The notes beneath the pieces were generated by a model. The model was not told the DNA's origin and searched no databases. It was given only the letters and a program-made list of their open reading frames with translations. The translations under genes were made by a program, and so were the position numbers. Of a stretch of DNA of 19,231 nucleotides, positions 1 through 6,744 are shown in pieces. The DNA comes from Desulfobacterales bacterium. GTDB taxonomy: Bacteria > Desulfobacterota > Dissulfuribacteria > Dissulfuribacterales > JAMONC01. How positions within the stretch are numbered: the stretch's first letter is position 1; every line of letters begins with the position of its first letter. Location: the NCBI GenBank assembly GCA_027066725.1, contig JAMONC010000014.1, positions 1 to 19,231 of the forward strand, read 5' to 3'.

Positions 1-1
1 T

Positions 2-136
2 GATGAAGAAAAAGAATTAGTTCGTAAAAAGGCTCAATCTTTAGCAGAAAATGGTAAACTTACTCTTTTAACACAGGTTAGAATTGGATATATGTTATTA
101 GATGTTATGGCAGATAAAAAGTCCCCATGTGAATAA
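2..136 (+). CDS. C-terminal end of an unidentified protein (5' partial)
   Basis: The frame is open from the window edge and ends in TAA, giving 44 residues rich in Lys, Glu and Leu and ending in KKSPCE. The composition looks like a real soluble helical protein end, and the terminator-like hairpin 12 bases after the stop supports a gene end here. I do not recognise the family and the fragment is too short to assign a function. It is convergent with the phoU gene on the other strand. Confidence 0.55.
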   Translation, partial: DEEKELVRKKAQSLAENGKLTLLTQVRIGYMLLDVMADKKSPCE

Positions 137-148
137 AAAGAGATGAAA

Positions 149-171
149 AAAGGGGGAAAAATTCCCCCTTT
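149..171. terminator. Bidirectional rho-independent terminator between convergent genes
   Basis: A perfect 10-bp stem (AAAGGGGGAA / TTCCCCCTTT) has a 3-base A loop. Read on the minus strand it is followed directly by six T residues (complement of 146-151), so it is a canonical terminator for phoU, whose stop codon lies 9 bases before it. On the + strand the stem ends in TTT and a further short T run follows at 177-180, so it can also serve the partial gene that ends at 136. Confidence 0.85.
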
Positions 172-179
172 GATAGTTT

Positions 180-1523
180 TTAGCGAGCTATCATAGAACG
201 TAATATATCAACTGCGTTTTCTGCATGATCTGCAGAGGAGCCTATTAGGTCTACTAAGCGCAGTAAATATAAAAGAGATACAGGATCTAAGCTGTCATCA
301 TTAAAAAGATTTCTTTTTAGTTCATGTTCTAGTACATCTGCATCGTGTTCTTTTTCTCTTATAGCCCTAATACCATCTTTTACATGATTTCTGACATCTT
401 CGTCTCCGCTTTTAAAATATATATTAGCCGCATGTAATAATTGTGGTAAATTTTTAGATGTTTCAAGACATTTCTCCATAAGATTATAAATTCCTTCTTT
501 TATTTTTGGACTTATTTCTGGATGCTTATAAGTAAGCCATTCAAGCATTGTTTCTGCAGTACCTGCAATTGCATCTTGTTCATTTAAATAAAAGAAGAGT
601 TCAAATTTATCTATTGGCATTATTATCCCTTTTGGCAAATGAGCTCTTACATTTCTTTTGATCATATCTGCTTTATGTTCAAGATCACTTACTTGATCAA
701 AAAGTTCAACAAAATTTATATGTTCTCTGTCTATATATGTTTTTATTGCTTTAGCAGCAGTTGCAAGACACTCATGTACAGTTTTAGCATGATTTTCAAG
801 GCTTTCTAAAGGATCTGGTCTATGTGTGGTAGTTGGTATTTCACATTTCTCTTCTTTTGTAGTTTTAATACCTGTATGTTTTACAACCCTACCTTCTACT
901 AAAAATATAACTTCTTCGGCAATATTAGTAGCAAGGTCTGCAATACGTTCAACATTTAATGCAAGGATTATATGATATACTCCACATTTTACAGAAGATC
1001 TGTCGCGACTCATCGATTCTATTTCTGCTTGAACTACTTCACTGTAAAGTCCATCCACTTCAGAATCCCTATTTATTACTTCTTTGGCAAGATTAGGATC
1101 TTCGTAAACAAATGAATTAATACTATCTGCGAGCATTTGAATCGCAATTCCAGCCATTTCATTTAATCCTGGCGCAGGGCAACTTCTTATTTCATCTCCT
1201 TCCATAAGGCTATGTACTTGTTTTGCAATATTTACTGAATGGTCTCCTACACGTTCAAGTTGTGCAGAAATTTGTTGTGCTGCTGTCAGAAATCTCAAAT
1301 CCCTTGCCATAGGTTGTTGAAGAGCTAGGGTTTTTATTACTAAGTTGTCAACTTCTAAATCTAGCTTATCAATTTCTTCATCGTTATCTATTACTCTTTT
1401 GGCAAGTTCATGATCATATCTTTGCCATGCTTGTACAGCGCTTCTAACTGCTTCTTCAGTAAGAGATGACATTTGAAGAAGCATATTTTTTAGCTCTATT
1501 ATTTCTTGTTGTATTCTACTCAT
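180..1523 (-). CDS. phoU: Long PhoU-family protein: PhoU domain fused to a DUF47/PhoU_div domain
   Basis: PhoU proteins are cytoplasmic regulators that restrain phosphate uptake through the Pst transporter and the PhoR sensor; DUF47 (PhoU_div) proteins usually accompany Pit-type phosphate transporters. This protein has 447 residues, about twice the normal length of either family. Residues 1-215 form a PhoU domain of two three-helix bundles, with the acidic metal-binding type motifs EEIDKLDLEVD near 49 and a matching SEVDGLYSEV later. A charged linker (about 216-235) leads to a second all-helical half with DUF47-like acidic motifs (DLEHKAD, EKEHDAD, SADHAENAVD). The RBS AAAGGAGC lies 6 bases before the ATG. 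It starts 24 bases after yraN stops, so the two are probably cotranscribed. No pst or pit gene is in the window. The PhoU call is firm; the DUF47 label of the second half is by motif resemblance. Confidence 0.88.
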   Translation of the reverse strand: MSRIQQEIIELKNMLLQMSSLTEEAVRSAVQAWQRYDHELAKRVIDNDEEIDKLDLEVDNLVIKTLALQQPMARDLRFLTAAQQISAQLERVGDHSVNIAKQVHSLMEGDEIRSCPAPGLNEMAGIAIQMLADSINSFVYEDPNLAKEVINRDSEVDGLYSEVVQAEIESMSRDRSSVKCGVYHIILALNVERIADLATNIAEEVIFLVEGRVVKHTGIKTTKEEKCEIPTTTHRPDPLESLENHAKTVHECLATAAKAIKTYIDREHINFVELFDQVSDLEHKADMIKRNVRAHLPKGIIMPIDKFELFFYLNEQDAIAGTAETMLEWLTYKHPEISPKIKEGIYNLMEKCLETSKNLPQLLHAANIYFKSGDEDVRNHVKDGIRAIREKEHDADVLEHELKRNLFNDDSLDPVSLLYLLRLVDLIGSSADHAENAVDILRSMIAR

Positions 1524-1547
1524 GTTAAGCTCCTTTACTCACATTAA

Positions 1548-1925
1548 TTAGTCTAGTTCAGCTTGAAATGCATTTTTTATATGTTCTATTTTAATTTGTC
1601 TATTGTTTAGTAATATTGATATAACATCGAAACGCAATTTAAATTGATTATGTAATTGTTTTTCATTTAAGTACCATATTGCTGTTTTAATAATTTGTTT
1701 TTGTTTTCTATGTGTTACAGCTTCTTGGGGCAGACCATAATATACAGAAGTTCTTGCTTTTACCTCTATAAAGATAATAGTATCTTTTTCTTTTGCTATA
1801 ATGTCTATTTCCCCTACAGGAGTTCTATAATTTTGATTTAATATTTTTATTTTTTTTTCTTTTAAAAAAGCAGCTGCAATTGTCTCTGCTTTTTGCCCTA
1901 GTTTGATATTATGTTCTTTACTCAT
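1548..1925 (-). CDS. yraN: YraN family (UPF0102) endonuclease-like protein
   Basis: The 125-residue length is typical of the family. The predicted PD-(D/E)XK-type nuclease core is visible as GEIDII (E39, D41) followed by FIEVKAR (E54, K56), and the QEAV....K helix after it is also typical of YraN. The family resembles Holliday-junction-resolvase folds, but its cellular role is not firmly established. The start at 1925 gives the conserved LGQKAE N-terminus; no strong Shine-Dalgarno is visible before it, only a weak AT-rich leader. It is the first gene of a likely yraN-phoU transcription unit. The pairing with phoU does not suggest a shared function. Confidence 0.9.
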   Translation of the reverse strand: MSKEHNIKLGQKAETIAAAFLKEKKIKILNQNYRTPVGEIDIIAKEKDTIIFIEVKARTSVYYGLPQEAVTHRKQKQIIKTAIWYLNEKQLHNQFKLRFDVISILLNNRQIKIEHIKNAFQAELD

Positions 1926-1995
1926 AACTATAAACTTTATTTAGTAAATTATATTTTTAAAATTAACATAAGATTTCTAAAGAACCAACAACAAA

Positions 1996-2023
1996 AAAGG
2001 CGAAGCCTTTTGGCTTCGCCTTT
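1996..2023 (-). terminator. Strong rho-independent terminator downstream of amt
   Basis: A perfect 12-bp stem (AAAGGCGAAGCC / GGCTTCGCCTTT) closes a TTTT loop. Read on the minus strand it runs into T residues (complement of the A run at 1993-1998), so it ends the glnB-amt transcript. It lies about 78 bases beyond the amt stop codon and upstream of yraN. Confidence 0.88.
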
Positions 2024-2101
2024 GCCGGTGTAGTTAGTTTAAAGCACCCTTAGATTATGGGAAGCAGGACAGTTGGCATGGCAGATAGGAAAGGCACCGG
2101 C
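2024..2101 (-). other. Structured amt 3' UTR element, possible small RNA
   Basis: The 78 bases between the amt stop codon and the terminator are closed by a 7-bp inverted repeat: GCCGGTG at 2024-2030 and CACCGGC at 2095-2101, starting on the base next to the stop codon. On the minus strand the element leads directly into the terminator, which is the layout of a 3'-UTR-derived small RNA or a folded 3' domain. The length and acceptor-like ends recall a tRNA, but no T-loop or anticodon arm can be drawn. I could not match it to a known riboswitch or RNA family. Confidence 0.35.
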
Positions 2102-3478
2102 TTAGTGTTTGTATATCTGAAAATCTGGATAAGCGGGGGTTCCATGTTCTATTATATCTACTCCTTCTATTTCTTCCTCTGGACTGATTCTTATACCATT
2201 AAATATTACTTTTGCTATTGAGAAGGTGATCCAAGCACATACAAATGCCCAAACAAAGCATACTACAGCAGAAATAACTTGAGCTATTAATTGTCCTACC
2301 CCACCACCGTAAAATAGACCGATTACATGAGGCATTGCTGTAGTATAATTACCATAAGTACCATCTGCAAACAATCCTACACTTATAAGTCCCCAAAGTC
2401 CGTTAATACCGTGAACAGGAAATGCTCCAACAGGGTCATCAATATGAAGCTTATCAAGGAGCATAACACCTAAGCAGACTAATACTCCGGCAATAAGTCC
2501 TATAACGACTGCAGCCCATGCTTCAACCCATGCACAAGGAGCAGTAATTGCCACAAGCCCTGCAAGTACGCCATTTAAGGTCATTCCAATATCCCATTTT
2601 CCATGTTTCGCATACATAAAAAGTAGAGCTGATAATCCACCTGCAGCAGCAGCAAGGTTAGTATTTACAGCTATGACAGATATCCTTAGTTCATGTGCAG
2701 ATAAAGTAGAGCCAGGGTTAAATCCAAACCAACCAAACCAAAGTATAAATACACCAAGTGCCGCCATAGGGATATTGTGACCAAGTATTGGCTTAGGTTT
2801 ACCATCTTTATCATATCTACCAATTCTTGGTCCAAGCATCATGGCACCTACCAGTGCAATAGTTCCTCCAATTGCATGGACAACACCACTTCCTGCAAAG
2901 TCAACAGCACCTATACCATAGGGTAGTTTAGAGAGCCAACCGCCACCCCAAACCCAATGTCCATATATAGGATAGATAACAGCAGAAACTATAACACTAT
3001 AAAATAAATAAACGGAGAATTTTATTCTTTCGGCAACACCTCCAGAGACAATTGTAGCGGCAGTGGCTGCGAAAACAACCTCAAACATCCAAATAAGATA
3101 AGTATGAACGTCATAGGCATTACCATGTAAAAACCAACCTGTAGTTCCAAAGAGTCCATGGGAATCTGTCCCCATCATAAGGGCATATCCTATAGCCCAG
3201 AAGGCTAAAGAGCCCATCACAAAGTCCATTAGGTTTTTCATCATTAGGTTTACAGCATTTTTAGCTCTGCAAAAACCTGATTCTACATATGCAAAACCAA
3301 GCTGCATAATAAATACTAAAAATGCACACAGAAGTACCCATACATAGTCGACTGGGGCTCCCGGGTCTTTTTTAAGACTTATTGCACCAGTGGGGTCTCC
3401 TGCATAAGCGTTTAAAGCAATTAAACTTATTGCTATCGCAGTTGTTGACATCAACAGCCACTTTTTTTTCTTTGACAT
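2102..3478 (-). CDS. amt: Ammonium transporter Amt
   Basis: The protein is an inner-membrane ammonium channel of the Amt/MEP/Rh family. Its 458 residues start with a cleavable-looking signal peptide (KKKK, hydrophobic stretch, AYA then GDP at about 26/27), as in AmtB-type proteins. About eleven hydrophobic segments follow. The twin pore histidines are present at H201 (motif FAGSGVVH) and H356 (motif FPVHGING). The family motifs AYVESGFCRAKNAVN (about 63-77) and WFGWFGFNPGS (about 247-257) are intact. An RBS (GGGGAGGTGA) precedes the ATG. It follows glnB by 27 bases on the same strand, the classical PII-Amt pair in which PII plugs the channel when nitrogen is ample. Expression is probably driven from the promoter before glnB. 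Confidence 0.97.
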   Translation of the reverse strand: MSKKKKWLLMSTTAIAISLIALNAYAGDPTGAISLKKDPGAPVDYVWVLLCAFLVFIMQLGFAYVESGFCRAKNAVNLMMKNLMDFVMGSLAFWAIGYALMMGTDSHGLFGTTGWFLHGNAYDVHTYLIWMFEVVFAATAATIVSGGVAERIKFSVYLFYSVIVSAVIYPIYGHWVWGGGWLSKLPYGIGAVDFAGSGVVHAIGGTIALVGAMMLGPRIGRYDKDGKPKPILGHNIPMAALGVFILWFGWFGFNPGSTLSAHELRISVIAVNTNLAAAAGGLSALLFMYAKHGKWDIGMTLNGVLAGLVAITAPCAWVEAWAAVVIGLIAGVLVCLGVMLLDKLHIDDPVGAFPVHGINGLWGLISVGLFADGTYGNYTTAMPHVIGLFYGGGVGQLIAQVISAVVCFVWAFVCAWITFSIAKVIFNGIRISPEEEIEGVDIIEHGTPAYPDFQIYKH

Positions 3479-3505
3479 TTTTGTTTCACCTCCCCTTAAA
3501 GTTTT

Positions 3506-3844
3506 TTATACAGCATCTTTGCCTTTTTCTCCGGTTCTTATTCTGACAGTTTCTTCAACAGGTAAACTAAAAATTTTACCATCACCGATTTTGCCTGTAT
3601 AAGCTGCATTTTTTATTGTTTCTATACATTTAGAGGCCATTTCTTCTGTAACTACGACCTCTATTTTAATTTTAGGTAGAAACTCAATATGGTATTCTGT
3701 ACCGCGGTAGACTTCTGTGTGTCCTTTTTGTCTACCGAAACCCCGTACTTCTGTAATAGTCATTCCTTGAATACCAGCTTCTACCAGTGCCTGCTTGACA
3801 TCATCAAGCTTAAACGGTTTTATTACCGCTTCGATTTTTCTCAT
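3506..3844 (-). CDS. glnB: Nitrogen regulatory protein PII
   Basis: PII is a small trimeric signal protein that senses ATP/ADP and 2-oxoglutarate and controls Amt, glutamine synthetase and nitrogen gene transcription. The length of 112 residues is exactly typical. The N-terminus MRKIEAVIKPFKLDDVK is canonical, the T-loop carries GHTEVYRGTEY with the uridylylation tyrosine at Y51, and the C-terminal signature TGKIGDGKIF is intact. The ATG is preceded by GAGGAGG. It is the first gene of a glnB-amt operon, so a GlnK-type role in gating the adjacent transporter is likely; the name glnB versus glnK cannot be decided from the sequence alone. A sigma-54-like promoter lies about 30 bases before the likely transcript start region. 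Confidence 0.96.
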   Translation of the reverse strand: MRKIEAVIKPFKLDDVKQALVEAGIQGMTITEVRGFGRQKGHTEVYRGTEYHIEFLPKIKIEVVVTEEMASKCIETIKNAAYTGKIGDGKIFSLPVEETVRIRTGEKGKDAV

Positions 3845-3883
3845 TTAGGTTCACCTCCTCTCAGTTAGTTTCTTTTTTGTCTC

Positions 3884-3899
3884 TCAAGTATTATGCCAA
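3884..3899 (-). promoter_or_regulatory. Sigma-54-like promoter for glnB-amt
   Basis: On the minus strand the sequence reads TTGGCATAATACTTGA. Compared with the sigma-54 consensus (TTGGCACG, 4 bases, TTGC) the -24 TTGGCA is complete and the -12 TTG is at the exact spacing; the final C of TTGC is A here, and bases 7-8 differ. The predicted transcript start near 3873 leaves a leader of about 30 bases with a strong RBS. Sigma-54 control of PII-Amt operons is well established in Proteobacteria; its use here is inferred. Confidence 0.5.
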
Positions 3900-3986
3900 T
3901 TACTTCATATTTCCAAAAAAATAACATTTAATTCAATAGATACTAACAAAATATTTTAAAAAACAAATTTATTATTTTTTAGTTTT

Positions 3987-4031
3987 TTACATTAATGTAT
4001 TATTAAAAATAAATTTATTACAGAAATGTAA
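3987..4031. promoter_or_regulatory. Two matching dyad sites upstream of glnB, likely activator binding sites
   Basis: Site 1 (3987-4000) is TTACATTAATGTAT and site 2 (4018-4031) is TTACAGAAATGTAA; both fit TTACA-N4-TGTA. Their centres are 31 bp apart, about three helical turns, and would lie near -121 and -152 from the predicted sigma-54 start. A further TGTA-A-TACA palindrome adjoins site 2 (4032-4040). The sequence does not match the enteric NtrC consensus, so the cognate regulator is unknown. Confidence 0.45.
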
Positions 4032-4189
4032 TGTAATACAAAAAGGAAACTTCTTGTGTTCGATAAAAAATATTTAAGAATATAATTAACTTCTGAAATT
4101 TTTGAGGTAGGAATAAACTAATAGGGGTTATGGTTAAAATTTTTTAAAAGGTACATTATATATTACATAAAATAACGATTTTTAATAAA

Positions 4190-4525
4190 TCATTCTTTAA
4201 TAAAAAAGATATATATCCATATACTTATAACTACTATAGAGGTAAGAATCACTACAACCATATTACCTAATTCAATGTTTGTTTCTATTTGAGGAAGATA
4301 ATAATATCCAATTATCCATAATGTTATACATCCTAACAAAAAAGTAAGAGTTTTTATCATCCTAAGAGATAAGAGTAAAATAACCATAAATATAAATATT
4401 GCCATTAAGCGCCAATCAGTTATAAAAACATGGGGATTTAAAAAATTGAATTTTTCAATAATATTTTCAGTGGTTAACTGAAGTAATATATGTTTTATTT
4501 TCATAAAAATGCTTACTATATCCAT
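4190..4525 (-). CDS. Hypothetical small membrane protein with three TM segments
   Basis: This 111-residue frame has an amphipathic N-terminal part of about 37 residues, then three hydrophobic segments at about 40-55, 58-76 and 88-108, and a lysine/glutamate end. The sustained hydrophobic pattern suggests a real coding region rather than AT-rich noise. The ATG has no strong Shine-Dalgarno, only a weak AAGAAA 3 bases before it. It is divergent from the M48 peptidase gene with 138 AT-rich bases between them. I do not recognise the family, and no function can be assigned. Confidence 0.6.
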   Translation of the reverse strand: MDIVSIFMKIKHILLQLTTENIIEKFNFLNPHVFITDWRLMAIFIFMVILLLSLRMIKTLTFLLGCITLWIIGYYYLPQIETNIELGNMVVVILTSIVVISIWIYIFFIKE

Positions 4526-4663
4526 GGTTTCTTAAAGTTTTTTTATATAAAATTTTGTTTATTTTTTCGGTGTTTTTATCGAAAAAAATTAAAGAAATTA
4601 ATATATTAGTTATATTTTATATTTTAATGTTGACCTAGCTTAGTCCTTTGGTATTTTACCTTT

Positions 4664-6478
4664 ATGCCATATTCTCAAATACTGACACTTATAATAGCAT
4701 TACTTGTTATTGCTGGTGCTCCTGAGCAGCCCAAGCCTAATTTCTCATTTTTAGAATTGGCTATTTATTTCTTAGCTATATTATTAATATGGATTTTCAT
4801 CTCTAAAATATTTATATCCACTGCTAAGAACATAATTTCTCTTCAAAAACGTATAAAACGATTGGAAATATCTAGTTTATTTTTATTGTTTATTGATTTC
4901 TATGTTTTAAATTTAAAAACCTACCTATTCCATTTACATTTTGTAAAAATTTTCAGTTCTTTTATAGATATAGTTGGATTGGCTATCTATTGTTTATATC
5001 TTATTGTTGTCTGGATTGTATCTTGGTCTCAATATAGAAGATTTAACATAGATATTGGTACTAGAAAGCAGTTTGTATTAGATGAATTTCGTATTATACT
5101 CCCTGCTATTATTCCTTATATATTAATATCTCTATTATTAGATTTTATTTTGTTATTGCCTATATCGTGGCAGAACTCTTTTATTAATAAACCTATAGGA
5201 GAAATTATATCATTTAGTCTGTTTTTATTATTAATAATATTTTTGTTACCTCCTATAGTAAAATGGTTATGGGGCTGTAAAAGACTTCCTAATGGGATTG
5301 TTAGACAGAAGATAGAAGACTTTTTCAAAAAACAAAATATATCTTTCTCTGAAATACTTATCTGGCCATTTGCTGGTGGAAGGATTTGTACAGCAGCGGT
5401 ATTAGGGATAGCACCTTGTACAAGATATATATTACTTACTCCGTGTATTATAGAAAACTTTACTCAAGAAGAAATAGAAGCCATTCTCTCTCACGAAATA
5501 GCTCATATCTATTATAAGCATCTTTTGATATACTTTTTTTTTATAGCAGCCTATGCGTTTGTACTTTATAGAGCCTTTGATCCTTTATGGATATGGTTTC
5601 TTTCTCAACCATTTTCTATTGATATTCTTCTTAAAATTCAAGATACTCCCCAGACTTTGAGTTCGTTTTTAACTGTGGTTCCACTAATGTTTTTGATATT
5701 GATTTATTTTAGATATTTAATGGGTTATTTTATGAGGAATTTTGAGCGTCAGGCAGACCTGTTTTGTTTTAGAGTTCAAGGACATCCTTGGCATATGATC
5801 TCGGCGCTTAAGAAGGTTGCTTGGCTTTCTGGAATTCCAGAGGAACAACCAAGTTGGCACCACTTTAGTATAAAAGAAAGAATAGATTTTTTAGTTAAAT
5901 GTAGCAATAATATTTATTTAATACACAAACATACAAAAAAAATATTAACAAGTATTACTATATTCTTATTATGTTGTATTTTACTTTCTTCATTGCCTAA
6001 TTTTTTACCGATTAAAAATTGGCGTACTAATGCCAATATTAATTTAGTAGAATTGTATTTAAAGCAGTTAAGTAATAAAGGGAAGCAAGAACCCGAATTT
6101 TATATCGCACTTGCTCAACTTTTAGTACAAGCTGGCAGATATAAACAGGCTGAAAAAGTTTATGAAAAGGCTTTAAAATTATTTCCAACTAACCCAGATA
6201 TTATGAATAACTTAGCATGGCTTCTTGCCACTTCTGATAATTCAACACCATTACAAAAAAAGAAAGCCTTGTTATTAGCACTAAAGGCTACAAAGTTAAA
6301 ACCCAAAGGATATATACTTGATACTCTAGCTCAATGTTTTTATGTAAATGGCTTTTACAAAAAAGCTATAGTGGTAGAATTAAAGGCAATTAAGATAGAT
6401 CCATATAATAAATCATATTACCAAAGACAACTTAAAAAGTTTCTGTTGGCACTAAATAATAGAAATAAGACTCAATAG
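4664..6478 (+). CDS. Membrane M48-type zinc metallopeptidase with C-terminal TPR repeats
   Basis: This 604-residue protein begins with a series of hydrophobic segments (about six or seven up to residue 205). A zinc peptidase domain follows with SHEIAH (H277, E278, H281) and the third-ligand motif FERQAD (E361, D365), which is the M48 layout. Two further hydrophobic segments flank the E361 region, another lies at about 425-445, and a TPR-like region occupies about 470-600 (pairs such as GRYKQAEKVYEKALKLFP and GFYKKAIVVELKAIKIDP). M48 enzymes such as HtpX degrade or clip membrane proteins; the TPR end would face a soluble compartment and could recruit substrates or partners. No strong RBS is visible. 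The gene stands alone between divergent and downstream promoters. The substrate is unknown. A weak hairpin at 6487-6505 may end the transcript. Confidence 0.85.
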   Translation: MPYSQILTLIIALLVIAGAPEQPKPNFSFLELAIYFLAILLIWIFISKIFISTAKNIISLQKRIKRLEISSLFLLFIDFYVLNLKTYLFHLHFVKIFSSFIDIVGLAIYCLYLIVVWIVSWSQYRRFNIDIGTRKQFVLDEFRIILPAIIPYILISLLLDFILLLPISWQNSFINKPIGEIISFSLFLLLIIFLLPPIVKWLWGCKRLPNGIVRQKIEDFFKKQNISFSEILIWPFAGGRICTAAVLGIAPCTRYILLTPCIIENFTQEEIEAILSHEIAHIYYKHLLIYFFFIAAYAFVLYRAFDPLWIWFLSQPFSIDILLKIQDTPQTLSSFLTVVPLMFLILIYFRYLMGYFMRNFERQADLFCFRVQGHPWHMISALKKVAWLSGIPEEQPSWHHFSIKERIDFLVKCSNNIYLIHKHTKKILTSITIFLLCCILLSSLPNFLPIKNWRTNANINLVELYLKQLSNKGKQEPEFYIALAQLLVQAGRYKQAEKVYEKALKLFPTNPDIMNNLAWLLATSDNSTPLQKKKALLLALKATKLKPKGYILDTLAQCFYVNGFYKKAIVVELKAIKIDPYNKSYYQRQLKKFLLALNNRNKTQ

Positions 6479-6535
6479 TTCCCAAAAAAGTTATAAAAAA
6501 ACTTTATTTCAAATTGGTTTAAATAATATTTCCCA

Positions 6536-6565
6536 TTGACAAAGTTGTAACATCTAATGTACAAA
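6536..6565 (+). promoter_or_regulatory. Candidate sigma-70-type promoter for fhs
   Basis: A perfect -35 box TTGACA (6536-6541) is followed after 18 bases by TACAAA (6560-6565), a 4-of-6 match to the -10 box. It would give a long leader of about 170 bases before fhs. Confidence 0.4.
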
Positions 6566-6571
6566 TATTGA

Positions 6572-6744
6572 ATGGAGCTTCATTCAAATTATGAAGCTAA
6601 AAAAGAAACCAGTCTTTGTCCCCAGCCAAGTTACCTTAAATATAAGGGCCAACCTTTTTAAATACCTAGTTTAATAGAAGTCTTCTAATTTTAGAAGATA
6701 ACTAGACAATAATTTGTTAGCTCAGGGAAAGGGAGGTTAATCAA
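6572..6744 (+). promoter_or_regulatory. Long structured leader of fhs, type unknown
   Basis: The leader contains three hairpins: AGCTTCAT / ATGAAGCT (6576-6583 and 6591-6598, 7-base loop), CCTTA / TAAGG (6634-6638 and 6643-6647), and a two-part stem made of CTAGTT / AACTAG (6666-6671 and 6700-6705) around TCTTCTA / TAGAAGA (6681-6687 and 6692-6698). The RBS GGGAGG follows. No known tetrahydrofolate or other riboswitch consensus was recognised, and no T-rich terminator follows the last stem, so its role as a control element is unproven. Confidence 0.35.

Larger units (their letters stand above)
3845..4189. other. 345-base gene-free region carrying the glnB control sequences
   Basis: This very AT-rich stretch contains no credible reading frame. 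Going away from glnB it holds the RBS, a sigma-54-like promoter (3884-3899), two matching dyads (3987-4031), and near 4175-4190 only a weak GATTT / AAATC hairpin that could help end the small membrane-protein gene at 4190. Nothing else in it was recognised. Confidence 0.6.

Noticed and set aside
2050..2090. SRP 4.5S RNA resemblance (GGGAAGCAGG and GGCAGAT)
   Set aside because: The conserved GUCAGG and GGAAGG bulge partners of SRP RNA are absent; the similarity is limited to short words.
2024..2101. tRNA-like element (complementary 7-base ends, about 78 bases)
   Set aside because: No T-arm with a TTC-type loop and no 5-bp anticodon stem can be drawn on either strand.
6634..6647. Known tetrahydrofolate riboswitch before fhs
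   Set aside because: The leader has hairpins but not the conserved core sequences of the described THF riboswitches as far as I can recall them.
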